A stretch of 15,295 nt of DNA, taken from JBAZOO01 sp041648735. Its GTDB lineage: Bacteria; Verrucomicrobiota; Lentisphaeria; Oligosphaerales; CAITYL01. The stretch is from the NCBI GenBank assembly GCA_041648735.1, contig JBAZOO010000048.1:1-15295 (forward strand). The letters run 5' to 3'. Under the pieces are notes generated by a model that made no database searches, was not told the origin of the DNA, and worked only from the letters and a program-made list of their open reading frames with translations. The position numbers and the translations under genes are program-made. Of the stretch, positions 1 to 7,427 are shown in pieces. Every line of letters starts with the position of its first letter. Positions within the stretch are counted from its first letter, which is position 1.

Positions 1-170
1 GATGGCTCTCGATGGCTCTCGATGGCTCTCGATGGCTCGCGATGGCTCGCGATGGCTCGCGATGGCTCGCGATGGCTCTCGATGGCTCTCGATGGCTCTC
101 GATGGCTCTCGATGGCCCTCGATGGCCCTCGATGGCCCTCGATGGCTCCCGATGGCTCCCGATGGCTCTC
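1..170. repeat. 10-bp tandem repeat array, 17 copies, truncated at window edge
   Basis: Seventeen consecutive 10-bp units with consensus GATGGCTCTC and no change of length. Only positions 7-9 of the unit vary: CTCTC in 8 units, CTCGC in 4 (31-70), CCCTC in 3 (111-140) and CTCCC in 2 (141-160). Like variants sit next to each other, as expected from replication slippage or unequal exchange. Because 10 is not a multiple of 3 the array reads through all frames as a cyclic MALDGSRWLS-type peptide; those reading frames are treated as artefacts. The array continues beyond the left edge, so true copy number is unknown. It lies directly before a terminator-like hairpin, so it could be the 3' end or downstream flank of a gene outside the window. 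Confidence 0.97.
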
Positions 171-209
171 GGGGCACCGACGCACCGGGGACGGTGCCCC
201 TGCTTTCTT
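171..209 (+). terminator. Probable intrinsic terminator of an upstream gene
   Basis: GGGGCACCG (171-179) pairs perfectly with CGGTGCCCC (192-200) across a 12-nt loop, giving a 9-bp GC-rich stem. It is followed by TGCTTTCTT (201-209), six T in nine bases, a moderate U-tract on the + strand. This fits a Rho-independent terminator for a gene entering from the left of the window, and would insulate the promoter at 279-307. The U-tract is interrupted, so efficiency is uncertain. Confidence 0.5.
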
Positions 210-258
210 GGCGGCGGCAAAGGACGCCCGGACACCACCACCATTCCCTGCCGGCCAC

Positions 259-307
259 TTTTTTTTTGGCCCGGCGGCTTGACGCCTCCGGCGGTGGCGG
301 GTATATT
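259..307 (+). promoter_or_regulatory. Sigma70-type promoter with upstream T-tract
   Basis: TTGACG (279-284, one mismatch to the -35 consensus TTGACA) and TATATT (302-307, one mismatch to the -10 consensus TATAAT) are separated by exactly 17 bp. In so GC-rich a window two near-consensus boxes at ideal spacing are unlikely by chance. A run of nine T (259-267) lies about 46-54 bp upstream of the expected start near 313-316, where an UP element would sit. The leader to the ATG at 400 would be about 85 nt. The promoter drives the PEP-CTERM gene and possibly the following cluster. Confidence 0.75.
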
Positions 308-314
308 CCCTTTT

Positions 315-330
315 TAGAAACCGGTTTCTA
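315..330. promoter_or_regulatory. LacI-family operator, perfect 16-bp palindrome
   Basis: TAGAAACCGGTTTCTA is a perfect 16-bp inverted repeat with a central CpG. LacI/GalR-family operators are typically palindromes of this kind, with the hinge helix of the dimer wedging into the central CpG step. It begins 8 bp after the -10 box, so it overlaps the expected transcription start, the classical position for a repressor that blocks initiation. A LacI-family gene lies 1.9 kb downstream (2243-3313) and is the likely cognate regulator. I found no second palindrome of this type in the window. Confidence 0.8.
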
Positions 331-399
331 TGGCCGCGCGACCGCGGCACCGCACCACGCCCCAGCCCGAACCACAGAGAAAGAGCAAGGAGAAGACCC

Positions 400-2115
400 A
401 TGCCAACCCGCAACCGCAACCGCCAGGTCACCGCCACCACCCTCACCCTGGCCATCCTCGCCGCCAGCCCCGCCAGCATCCTCGCCGCCAACCTCTACTG
501 GGACGCCAATGGCACCACCGCCGGCGCGGGGGATGCCCCATCGGGCACCTGGGGCACCAACAGCTACTGGAACTCCGACGCCACCGGCGGCGGCGGCGGC
601 TCGTTCACTCCAACCACCACCGGCGACGACACGCTGTACTTCACTGCCGGCGACTCCAGCAACAACACGACGAGCGCCTATACCGTCACCGTGGACGGCA
701 CCCAGTCGGCGCTGGGCCTCAAATTCCAAAGCATCGGCGCGGCCACCATCACCGGCGGCACCATCAACCTGGGAACCGGCGGCATTGACATCCCCAGGAG
801 CGTCGCCCCCGGAACGAACAACCAGGCGGGGGTCACAATCAATTCCAACATTGCCCTGCAAGGCAACCAGACATGGTCCAGCAATAGCGCCAACGCCACC
901 GGCTTTGTGGTAACTGGCAGTGTGACCGGCACGGCGAACCTCACACTGTCGCAGTCCGCCAATCGCCCGTTCAACCTGACCAACAGCGTGAACCACACAG
1001 GCACCCTGACCGGCACGGGCAACAACACCAACGGAACCATTGATGTCACCGGCAACATCGGTTCCAATGTGACCGACGTGATCGTCAACGGCACCACCAC
1101 GCTTCGTCTGAGCGGCAACAACAGCTACTCGGGCAACGTCACCGTCGGTGGCACCAACTTCGGAATCGCCCGATTGACTATCGGCAGCAACACGGCGCTG
1201 ACCGCAGGCAGCAACGTGACCCTGACCGCGACCACCGCCACCGCCACCAGCACCCTCAACCTCGGCAACGGGGCCAACAGCTACGATGTCACCGTGGCCG
1301 GTTTGAATACCGACGCCACGACGGGCAGCAACATCGTCACCAACAACAGCACCGGCACCGGCACCGGCACGCTGACGGTCAATCCCGATGGCGCCGCCGC
1401 CCCCGCCGACTCCACCTTCGGCGGCATCATCCAGGACGGCGCCACCGCCAAGGTCGCCCTGACCAAGGCGGGCAGCCAGACGCTCACCCTCACCGGAACC
1501 AACAGCTACACCGGCGCGACCACGGTCACCGGCGGCAAGCTGCTGGTCAACGGCACGCACGCCAACAGCGCGGTGACGGTCAACGGCGGCACCCTCGGCG
1601 GCAGCGGCACGGTGGCCGCGGTCACCGTCAATGCCGGCGGCACCCTGGCGCCGGGCAACAGCATCGGCACCATCAACATCACCGGCAACCTCAGCCTGGC
1701 CGGCGCGCTGGATGTCGAGCTGGGGCGCGACACCGGCACGCCGACCAGCGACCGCACCAACGTCACCGGCACGGTCACGTTCAGCGACGGCGCCGACCTG
1801 AAGCTGACGCTCTACTCGGGGCTGGACAACGCCGAGCTGGGCGACATCTTCTACCTGGTCAGCAACGACGATTCGGACGCCATCACCGGCAAGTTCACCA
1901 AGCTCAACGGCACCGCCACCCCCCTGAGCGAGGGCAGCCTCTTCGACTGGAACTCGCGGCAGTGGCAGATCACCTACCAGGCCAACTACGACAGCTCCTC
2001 CTTCATCGGCGGCAACGACCTGGCCATCCAGGTCGTGCCCGAGCCGGCGGCGTTGGCGCTGCTCTGCCTCGGCGGCGTCGCCCTCCTCCGCCGCCGGCGG
2101 AATGGCTGCGCCTGA
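400..2115 (+). CDS. PEP-CTERM surface protein with autotransporter-associated beta-strand repeats
   Basis: 571 aa. The ATG at 400 is preceded by AAGGAG (387-392, 7-nt spacing). Residues 1-30 form a signal peptide (basic start, hydrophobic core, probable cleavage after ILAA). The middle is a long, low-complexity, Gly/Thr/Asn-rich beta-helical passenger. At least two PATR-type autotransporter-associated repeats are visible, near 235-250 (LRLSGNNSYSGNVTV) and 354-386 (LTKAGSQTLTLTGTNSYTG). The C-terminus (546-571) is a PEP-CTERM sorting signal: V-P-E-P at 546-549, a hydrophobic helix and an RRRR cluster. There is no autotransporter barrel; the known route for this signal is processing by an exosortase, none of which is in the window. 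Such proteins are exported to the cell surface or matrix; the exact ligand is unknown. It lies directly behind the LacI-type operator, so it may be a sugar-induced surface protein, perhaps for substrate or neighbour attachment (inference). Confidence 0.9.
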   Translation: MPTRNRNRQVTATTLTLAILAASPASILAANLYWDANGTTAGAGDAPSGTWGTNSYWNSDATGGGGGSFTPTTTGDDTLYFTAGDSSNNTTSAYTVTVDGTQSALGLKFQSIGAATITGGTINLGTGGIDIPRSVAPGTNNQAGVTINSNIALQGNQTWSSNSANATGFVVTGSVTGTANLTLSQSANRPFNLTNSVNHTGTLTGTGNNTNGTIDVTGNIGSNVTDVIVNGTTTLRLSGNNSYSGNVTVGGTNFGIARLTIGSNTALTAGSNVTLTATTATATSTLNLGNGANSYDVTVAGLNTDATTGSNIVTNNSTGTGTGTLTVNPDGAAAPADSTFGGIIQDGATAKVALTKAGSQTLTLTGTNSYTGATTVTGGKLLVNGTHANSAVTVNGGTLGGSGTVAAVTVNAGGTLAPGNSIGTINITGNLSLAGALDVELGRDTGTPTSDRTNVTGTVTFSDGADLKLTLYSGLDNAELGDIFYLVSNDDSDAITGKFTKLNGTATPLSEGSLFDWNSRQWQITYQANYDSSSFIGGNDLAIQVVPEPAALALLCLGGVALLRRRRNGCA

Positions 2116-2136
2116 GCCTCAAGCGTCCCGCCGCCA

Positions 2137-2168
2137 CGCCAAGCCGCCAGGTTTCCGGCGGCTTGGCG
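2137..2168 (+). terminator. Strong stem-loop between the PEP-CTERM gene and the lacI-type gene
   Basis: CGCCAAGCCGCC (2137-2148) pairs perfectly with GGCGGCTTGGCG (2157-2168) around the 8-nt loop AGGTTTCC, 22 nt after the PEP-CTERM stop codon. A 12-bp GC-rich stem this close to a stop codon suggests a terminator or a 3' mRNA-protecting structure. No U-tract follows, so complete termination is doubtful; partial read-through into the regulator gene is possible. It could set a higher transcript level for the surface protein than for the enzyme genes. Confidence 0.5.
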
Positions 2169-2189
2169 AACGGCGCCTGGACGCCGCCC

Positions 2190-2216
2190 CATGAGTCCAA
2201 TAAGTCCCATTAGTCC
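2190..2216 (+). repeat. 9-bp period GTCC micro-repeat, 3 copies
   Basis: Three consecutive 9-bp units, ATGAGTCCA, ATAAGTCCC and ATTAGTCCC, lie in the leader just before the regulator gene, followed by ATGGGGCAA, which keeps the start of the unit. A similar GTCC tract of the same period occurs at 14912-14938. The function is unknown. Confidence 0.7.
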
Positions 2217-2242
2217 CATGGGGCAAGCCCCCCCGCAGTCCA

Positions 2243-3313
2243 ATGCCCAACACCAGCGCCAACCCAACCACCGCCCGCCCGATCACCTTGGCCGCCCTGG
2301 CCAAGCGCTGCGGCGTCGCCAAGTCCACGGTCAGCCGGGTGCTGAACAACCATGCGGACCACTTCTCCGTCCTGCCCGAGAAACGGGAGCGCATCCTGCG
2401 GCTGGCCCGGGAACTCAACTACCAGCCCAACGTCACCGCCCGCACGCTCAAGGCCCAGCGGACCGGGATTGTTGTCATCCTCGGCTTCACGGCGCAGATG
2501 CACGAAGGCCCCAGCATCTATCCGCCGCTGATCAGCCGGACGGTGCATGTCCTGCAGAAGGCCGGCTACCACGCCTGCTCGGGCTTCCCCCATCCGGAGC
2601 GGGGGGTCAATGCCATGCTCCCCTGGAAGGTGGACGGCGTGATCGTCGTCCACTCCCGGCTGCGGGGGAACTTGCAGGAAGTGGAGGCCGCTGGCATCCC
2701 CTACGTCACGGTCAACCGCGAGGCCGGCCCGCACGGCTGCGCCCTGCTGCTGGACGAGCCGGGCGGCATGCGCCAGGCCCTGGACCATCTCTTCGGCCTG
2801 GGGCACACCCGGATCGCCTACCGCAACGGCACCGGCGTGCTCCAGCACTACAGCGTCAGCCAGCGGCACAAGGCGTTCCTGGATGGCTGCCAGGAGCGGG
2901 GCGCCCCGCTCCTGCCAGGGCATGACCTGCATGCGCTGGAGCCCCTCCGCTACTGGCAGGAAATCGTCCTGCCGAACCGGGCAACCGCCATCCTCGCCTA
3001 TTCCCATGTGGAGGCGATGGAACTGCTTTTTGCCGCCCAGCGGCTGGGGATCGAGATCCCCGGGCAGGTCAGCCTGATCTGCTTCAACGACGTCTATCCC
3101 TGCGCCCAGCTCGTCCCCGCCTTGACGGCCATGGCGCCGCCGCTGGCGGAGATGGGCACCGCCGCCGGCGAACTCCTGGTGCGGATGATGGCCACGGGCG
3201 AAAGGCCGGCGCCGCCGGTGCTCCGCTTCCAGGAACGGCTGGTGGTGCGCGAGTCCACCGCGCCGCCGCCGCCGCCGGCGGCAGAGGCAACGGAGGGTTT
3301 GCGCCATGACTGA
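2243..3313 (+). CDS. LacI/GalR-family transcriptional regulator
   Basis: 356 aa. Residues 14-36 form the helix-turn-helix (ITLAALAKRCGVAKSTVSRV, closely matching the family signature). The hinge follows at 59-72 (LNYQPN.TARTL), with the leucine at 69 at the position that normally intercalates at a central CpG. Residues about 75-335 are the periplasmic-binding-protein-like sugar-sensing and dimer domain, ending in the typical LVVRESTAPP, then a Pro-rich tail. The ATG at 2243 lacks a clear Shine-Dalgarno; it is chosen because it gives the usual short arm before the HTH. Its likely target is the palindrome at 315-330, where it would repress until a released sugar binds. The gene overlaps the next start by 8 nt (ATG at 3306), so the two are probably translationally coupled. 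The inducer cannot be read from sequence; a xylan- or galactoside-derived sugar is inferred from the neighbours. Confidence 0.95.
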   Translation: MPNTSANPTTARPITLAALAKRCGVAKSTVSRVLNNHADHFSVLPEKRERILRLARELNYQPNVTARTLKAQRTGIVVILGFTAQMHEGPSIYPPLISRTVHVLQKAGYHACSGFPHPERGVNAMLPWKVDGVIVVHSRLRGNLQEVEAAGIPYVTVNREAGPHGCALLLDEPGGMRQALDHLFGLGHTRIAYRNGTGVLQHYSVSQRHKAFLDGCQERGAPLLPGHDLHALEPLRYWQEIVLPNRATAILAYSHVEAMELLFAAQRLGIEIPGQVSLICFNDVYPCAQLVPALTAMAPPLAEMGTAAGELLVRMMATGERPAPPVLRFQERLVVRESTAPPPPPAAEATEGLRHD

Positions 3314-4046
3314 AGCCCGGGAAAAAAGGCGCCGCTGCCGCGGTGCCGCCTTCACCCTGATCGAGCTGCTGGTGGTCATCGCCATCATCGCCATCCTGGC
3401 CTCCCTGCTGCTGCCCGCCCTCTCCCGCGCCAAGGAAATGGCCAAGACCGTCGCCTGCAAGGGCAACATGCGCCAGGTCGGGATCAGCGTCATCGGCTTC
3501 ACCGGCGACTATGACGGCTATCTCCCGGTCTTCACCGGCGACGGCAAGACGGCCGGCCACCGGGAGGAGCTGTTCCCGGCTGACGCCAACATGACCAGCA
3601 TGGCCCACATCTATCGCTGGTTCACGAATTTCCCCCCCAACGACAACTGCTTCTGGAACTACTACGAGCCGGTGAGCAAGCTGATGTGCCCCGCCCATCC
3701 GCGCCGCGAAGCCATCCTGGCCGACGTCGGCGGCTGGGACGGGAACTGCTATGTCGTCTCGGAACGCTTCTCCCGCTGGCAGGTCGGAGCCAAAGGGCAG
3801 ACGCGCCTGGACAGCCTCAGCCCCAACAAGCTGATGCTGCTCGACCGGACGGACCGGACTGGCACCACATCCTATTTCTTCCGTGCCATGTACCCTGGCT
3901 CCCCGGGGAACACCATCACCGACCAGGTCGGCATCCACCACGGCGGCACCAATGCCATCTTCTTTGACGGCCATGCCGACTTCTTCCGGTTCAACCACTA
4001 TCCCCTCAACTTCAACGACCCCCCTTTCAAGCAGGAGAATTTCTGA
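3306..4046 (+). CDS. Prepilin-like protein with N-terminal methylation motif and H-X9-DG motif
   Basis: 246 aa. The ATG at 3306 overlaps the regulator stop and has GGAGG at 3292-3296. A short basic leader (1-15) ends in G-A-A before FTLIE, giving a type IV prepilin cleavage site with Glu at mature position 5, followed by a hydrophobic helix to about residue 40. The C-terminal part carries the H-X9-DG motif (H211, D221-G222) that defines the processing-associated H-X9-DG family, abundant in Lentisphaerota and Planctomycetota. The protein would be inserted by a type II secretion/pilus-like machine, none of which is in the window. In those phyla such genes often lie beside LacI regulators and glycosidases. 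The role is unknown; a surface-exposed accessory for binding or export of polysaccharide enzymes is inference. Residue -1 is Ala rather than the usual Gly, which prepilin peptidases tolerate in some cases. Confidence 0.93.
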   Translation: MTEAREKRRRCRGAAFTLIELLVVIAIIAILASLLLPALSRAKEMAKTVACKGNMRQVGISVIGFTGDYDGYLPVFTGDGKTAGHREELFPADANMTSMAHIYRWFTNFPPNDNCFWNYYEPVSKLMCPAHPRREAILADVGGWDGNCYVVSERFSRWQVGAKGQTRLDSLSPNKLMLLDRTDRTGTTSYFFRAMYPGSPGNTITDQVGIHHGGTNAIFFDGHADFFRFNHYPLNFNDPPFKQENF

Positions 4047-4049
4047 CCA

Positions 4050-5420
4050 ATGAAAACCGCATTCCGCCTCCTGGCCGCCCTGGCCCTGGCGCTCTTCGCG
4101 CTCCCCGCCCGGGCCGCGGCCGACGCCACCACCGCCCCAACCCCCAATCTCGGCTTCGAGGATGGCCACCAGGGGTGGGCGTTCAATGACGACGTCTCCA
4201 CGGTCGCCGCCGAGGCCGCGCACACCGGGGCGCAGGGGCTGCGGGTCGCCCTCGCCGAACCCCGCCCCACCGGCTCCTCGGTCATGGGCGGCAAGTTCCC
4301 GGTCACGCCAGGGCAGGAAATCACCCTTTCCTTCTGGGCCCGGGCGCCGAAGCCGATGGGCGCCGTCTACGTCTACTTTTACGACGCGGCCGGCAAGATC
4401 CTCCCCGACCCCCAGACCAAGGGGCGGGGGCCGCGGCTCCGCGCCGTGGACCAGGCCGACGGCAACTGGCACGAATACAACTTGAAAGTGCAAATCCCCG
4501 AGCGGGCGGCGCACCTCGCCCTCTGGCTCCACGCCTGGAGCTCGACCACCGGCACCATGGACTTCGACGATTTCGCCCTGGCCGGGCTCGCCCCCGACGC
4601 CGTGCCGATCCCCCCCGTCCAGCGGCCGCGGCCACCGCCACCGCCCAAGCCCGAGGAAATCCCCCCGCGCAAGGTCCCGCCGGTCATCATCCTCAAGTTC
4701 GACGACGTGAAGCAGTTCAAGGGCATGGTTTTTCCGTGCTGGACCAAGCTGGCGGAGTATCTCCAGTCGCGCCAAATCAAGGGCAGCTTCGGCGTCATCT
4801 GCCAGAGCCTCGAAGAGGCCACCCCCGAATATGTGGAATGGATCAAGCGGTGGCGTGACTCCGGCCTGGTCGAGTTCTGGTTCCATGGCTGGGACCACGC
4901 CACCCACGAAGTGGATGGCGTCAGGTACAACGAATTCAACAAGCGCCCCTACGCGGAGCAGAAGGAGCGCTTCGACAAGGCCCAGCGGCTCGCCCAGGAG
5001 AAGCTTGGCTTCGCCTTCGAGACCTTCGGCCCGACCGGCGGCGTCGGCAACGGCCTGTTCGACGAGAACACCGTCAAGGTGATGGCCGACGACCCGCACC
5101 TGAAGGCCTGGCTCTATCCGCAGCCGCTCGACAAGGCCGGCCAGGAACTCGAAGCCGCCGGCAAGGTCACCATCCTCGACCGCGTCTGGGCGGTGAACCT
5201 CGAGGCCGGCGTCGGGGCGCCGGACTTCAACCGCTTCCTCGCCGGCTACGCGCAAAACCTCACCCGCGACTATTTCGTCCTCCAGGGGCATCCCGCCGCC
5301 TGGGATGACAACCGTTTTGCGGAGTTCGCCAGGATCCTTGACTTCCTGGTCGCCCAGAAGGCGGTCTTCATGACCCCCATGGAATTCGTGAACTCAAGGA
5401 AAGGCGGCGCCGGGAAATGA
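4050..5420 (+). CDS. Secreted NodB-like polysaccharide deacetylase-like protein with N-terminal carbohydrate-binding-like domain
   Basis: 456 aa; AGGAG at 4033-4037; starts 3 nt after the previous stop. Signal peptide about 1-23. Residues about 30-182 look like a jelly-roll carbohydrate-binding module of CBM4/9 type (NLGFEDG..GW at the start, DFDDFALAG at the end). A Pro-rich linker (about 187-212) leads to a NodB-like domain. Visible motifs: D218-D219 in KFDDV (motif 1), H279 and H283 in HGWDH (the HxxxH metal site), FGPTGG (motif 3-like) and LQGHP with H414. The metal triad D219/H279/H283 is therefore present, but the usual RPPxG is replaced by GPTGG and TFDDG by KFDDV, so the family is divergent. 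Beside a xylanase, xylan or oligosaccharide deacetylation is the natural guess; another ester or amide substrate is possible. Its stop overlaps the xylanase start by 4 nt (ATGA). Confidence 0.8.
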   Translation: MKTAFRLLAALALALFALPARAAADATTAPTPNLGFEDGHQGWAFNDDVSTVAAEAAHTGAQGLRVALAEPRPTGSSVMGGKFPVTPGQEITLSFWARAPKPMGAVYVYFYDAAGKILPDPQTKGRGPRLRAVDQADGNWHEYNLKVQIPERAAHLALWLHAWSSTTGTMDFDDFALAGLAPDAVPIPPVQRPRPPPPPKPEEIPPRKVPPVIILKFDDVKQFKGMVFPCWTKLAEYLQSRQIKGSFGVICQSLEEATPEYVEWIKRWRDSGLVEFWFHGWDHATHEVDGVRYNEFNKRPYAEQKERFDKAQRLAQEKLGFAFETFGPTGGVGNGLFDENTVKVMADDPHLKAWLYPQPLDKAGQELEAAGKVTILDRVWAVNLEAGVGAPDFNRFLAGYAQNLTRDYFVLQGHPAAWDDNRFAEFARILDFLVAQKAVFMTPMEFVNSRKGGAGK

Positions 5421-7405
5421 AACGATGGCTCCCGTTCCTGTTGTTGGCGGCAGCTTCCCTCCAGGGCGCGGCGGCGGCGCCGCCACCACCACCTGCGCCA
5501 ACGCCGGAGCCCTATTTCGCCCGGCTGGCCGCGGAGTTCAAGCCCATCGGCACGGCCCGCTTCATTGGCGGGACGGACGAGGCCGAAACGCTGGCCGGCT
5601 TCCAGGCCGGCGGCGGCGTGGAAAAGTTCTTCCCCAGCGCCGATCAAGCCCCATCCTTGATCCTGGGCGAGGTCGCGGCAGTCGAGGGACAGCCCTTCAC
5701 CAAGAGCCGCCAGCTCACGGTCGCCGCCAAGCCCAAGGTCTACTGGGATGCCCAGTTCCGCCTCCCCAGCCGGGCGGCCGCCAAAAAAGGGGAGAGCCTC
5801 CTGCTGGTCTTCTGGGCCCGGGGGAAAAAGGCGCCGCAGATCGTGGACGACGGCGCCGGCGCGGCCTTGCAAGCCTACGTCCGCGCCCGCATCGGCAACC
5901 TCCCCAAGAACCGGGCCAGCAATTTCTACGACTGCAAGATGCTCACGGAAAAATGGGAGCGCCACTACATCAAGACCGGGCCGCTGCCCCAGGATTTCCC
6001 CGCCGGCACCCTGGAGCTGGTGGGGATGGTCGGCCACAAGGAGCAGGCCGTCGAAATCGGCGGCCTCGCCTGGATGGCCTTCCCCGAAGGCGCCGCCCTC
6101 GACCAGATGCCCAAGCGCAGTTGGGATTACGCGGGGCGCGCCCCGGACGCACCCTGGCGGCGGGAGGCACAACGGCGCATCGAGAGCTGCCGCAAGGGGC
6201 CCCTGGCCATTGAGGTCGTGGACGCCGCCGGGAAGCCGGTCCCCGGCGCCGCCGTGGCCGTGCGGATGAAACAGCACGCCTTCCACTTCGGCACCGCCAT
6301 CTCGGTCGCCGCCTTTGCCGGCAAGCAACGGGGGATGACCCCCGAAGACGTGGCCAGCTACAAGGAAATCTCCTCCCGCCACTACAACGCCATCGTCCTG
6401 GAGAACGAACTGAAGTGGACCTACTTCGAGGGCGGCCGCCAGGATGGCTGGCGGGAGACCAAGGGCTGCCTCCAGTTCTACCACGGCCAGGGGAAGCGCA
6501 TCCGGGGGCATGTCCTGGTCTGGCCAACCGTCCACCGGCTGCCGAAGGCGCTCAAGGAGAAGGTGACGGCGGAGCCGGGCCGGCTTGGCGAGATGGTCCG
6601 CAACCACATCATTGAGGAGGTCTCCGCCTTCAAGCCGTGGATCCACGACTGGGACGTGACCAACGAGACCGACGTCAACCGCGACTTCATGGACACCCTC
6701 GGGCCGGAAGCCATGGCCGGGTGGTACCGCACGGCCCGCGCCGCCGCCCCGGAGGCCATGCTGACCTTCAACGAGCCGGCGTTCGGCCCCGCCGGCATGG
6801 AGATCGGCAGCTTCCCCGAACGGCTGCTCACCAGCCAATGCCGGGGCTGGGTTGACTACCTGATCCAGCAGGGCGCGCCGCTGGATGCCCTGGGCGCCCA
6901 GGCCCACGGCGCCCCCGTCGGCAAGGAGTTTGCGGGGAAAACCGGCCCGGAAGGGCTCTGGGCCTACTTCGACCATCTCGCGGAGCGCTACGGCAAGAAA
7001 CTGCAATACACCGAGCTGGACGTCGCCATCGGCGACTCCACCGACCCCGACCAGCTCGCCTACCAGGCCGACCTCCTCCGCGATTCCATGACCGTCGCCT
7101 TTGCCCACCCCGCCTTCATCGCCATCACCCAATGGGGCTTCTGGGAGGGCGCCCACCATGCACCCTCCGCCGCCCTCTGGACCAGGGACTGGCAGCTCAA
7201 GCCCAACGGCAAGGCCTACCTCGACCTGGTCTTCAAGCAGTGGTGGACGAAGGCCGACCTCACCACCAGCGCCGAAGGCCGCTGCACCCTCCGCGCCTTC
7301 TACGGCGACTACGAAATCCGCGCCACGGCCGGCGGCAAGGAACAAACCGTGACCTGCCGCTTCGCCCCAGGCACCGCCGCCCCCGTCCGGCTCCGGCTGG
7401 ACTAG
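5417..7405 (+). CDS. Secreted GH10 endo-1,4-beta-xylanase
   Basis: 662 aa, start in an ATGA overlap with the deacetylase-like gene. Signal peptide about 1-20, then a Pro-rich stretch (APPPPPAPTPEP). Residues about 35-235 look like a beta-sandwich carbohydrate-binding domain; a short beta segment (VVDAAGKPVPGA, about 272-285) precedes the catalytic domain (about 292-600). GH10 landmarks: ENELKW, RGHVLVW (363-369), WDVTNE with E417 as acid/base, and YTELDV with E533 as nucleophile, then ITQWGFWEG and the substrate-aromatic region. This is a retaining endo-xylanase architecture, acting outside the cytoplasm on xylan backbones. The C-terminal about 50 residues form a small beta module ending in VRLRLD. 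Oddity: the Trp of RGHVLVW is followed by Pro370, where GH10 enzymes usually have His, which may alter the -1 subsite. Both catalytic Glu are intact. Confidence 0.92.
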   Translation: MKRWLPFLLLAAASLQGAAAAPPPPPAPTPEPYFARLAAEFKPIGTARFIGGTDEAETLAGFQAGGGVEKFFPSADQAPSLILGEVAAVEGQPFTKSRQLTVAAKPKVYWDAQFRLPSRAAAKKGESLLLVFWARGKKAPQIVDDGAGAALQAYVRARIGNLPKNRASNFYDCKMLTEKWERHYIKTGPLPQDFPAGTLELVGMVGHKEQAVEIGGLAWMAFPEGAALDQMPKRSWDYAGRAPDAPWRREAQRRIESCRKGPLAIEVVDAAGKPVPGAAVAVRMKQHAFHFGTAISVAAFAGKQRGMTPEDVASYKEISSRHYNAIVLENELKWTYFEGGRQDGWRETKGCLQFYHGQGKRIRGHVLVWPTVHRLPKALKEKVTAEPGRLGEMVRNHIIEEVSAFKPWIHDWDVTNETDVNRDFMDTLGPEAMAGWYRTARAAAPEAMLTFNEPAFGPAGMEIGSFPERLLTSQCRGWVDYLIQQGAPLDALGAQAHGAPVGKEFAGKTGPEGLWAYFDHLAERYGKKLQYTELDVAIGDSTDPDQLAYQADLLRDSMTVAFAHPAFIAITQWGFWEGAHHAPSAALWTRDWQLKPNGKAYLDLVFKQWWTKADLTTSAEGRCTLRAFYGDYEIRATAGGKEQTVTCRFAPGTAAPVRLRLD

Positions 7406-7427
7406 TGCCCGGTAAAACTGAAACTTC

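Noticed and set aside
2..913. Open frame starting in the 10-bp array with a MALDGSRWLS repeat peptide
   Set aside because: The 10-bp period makes all frames open in the array; the frame then runs antisense to sense through the promoter, operator and PEP-CTERM gene with no protein-like character.
3084..5291. Very long minus-strand open frame opposite the prepilin, deacetylase and xylanase genes
   Set aside because: It is a GC-rich antisense shadow; its peptide is Gly/Val/Glu-rich without domains, whereas the + strand genes show clear family motifs and catalytic residues.
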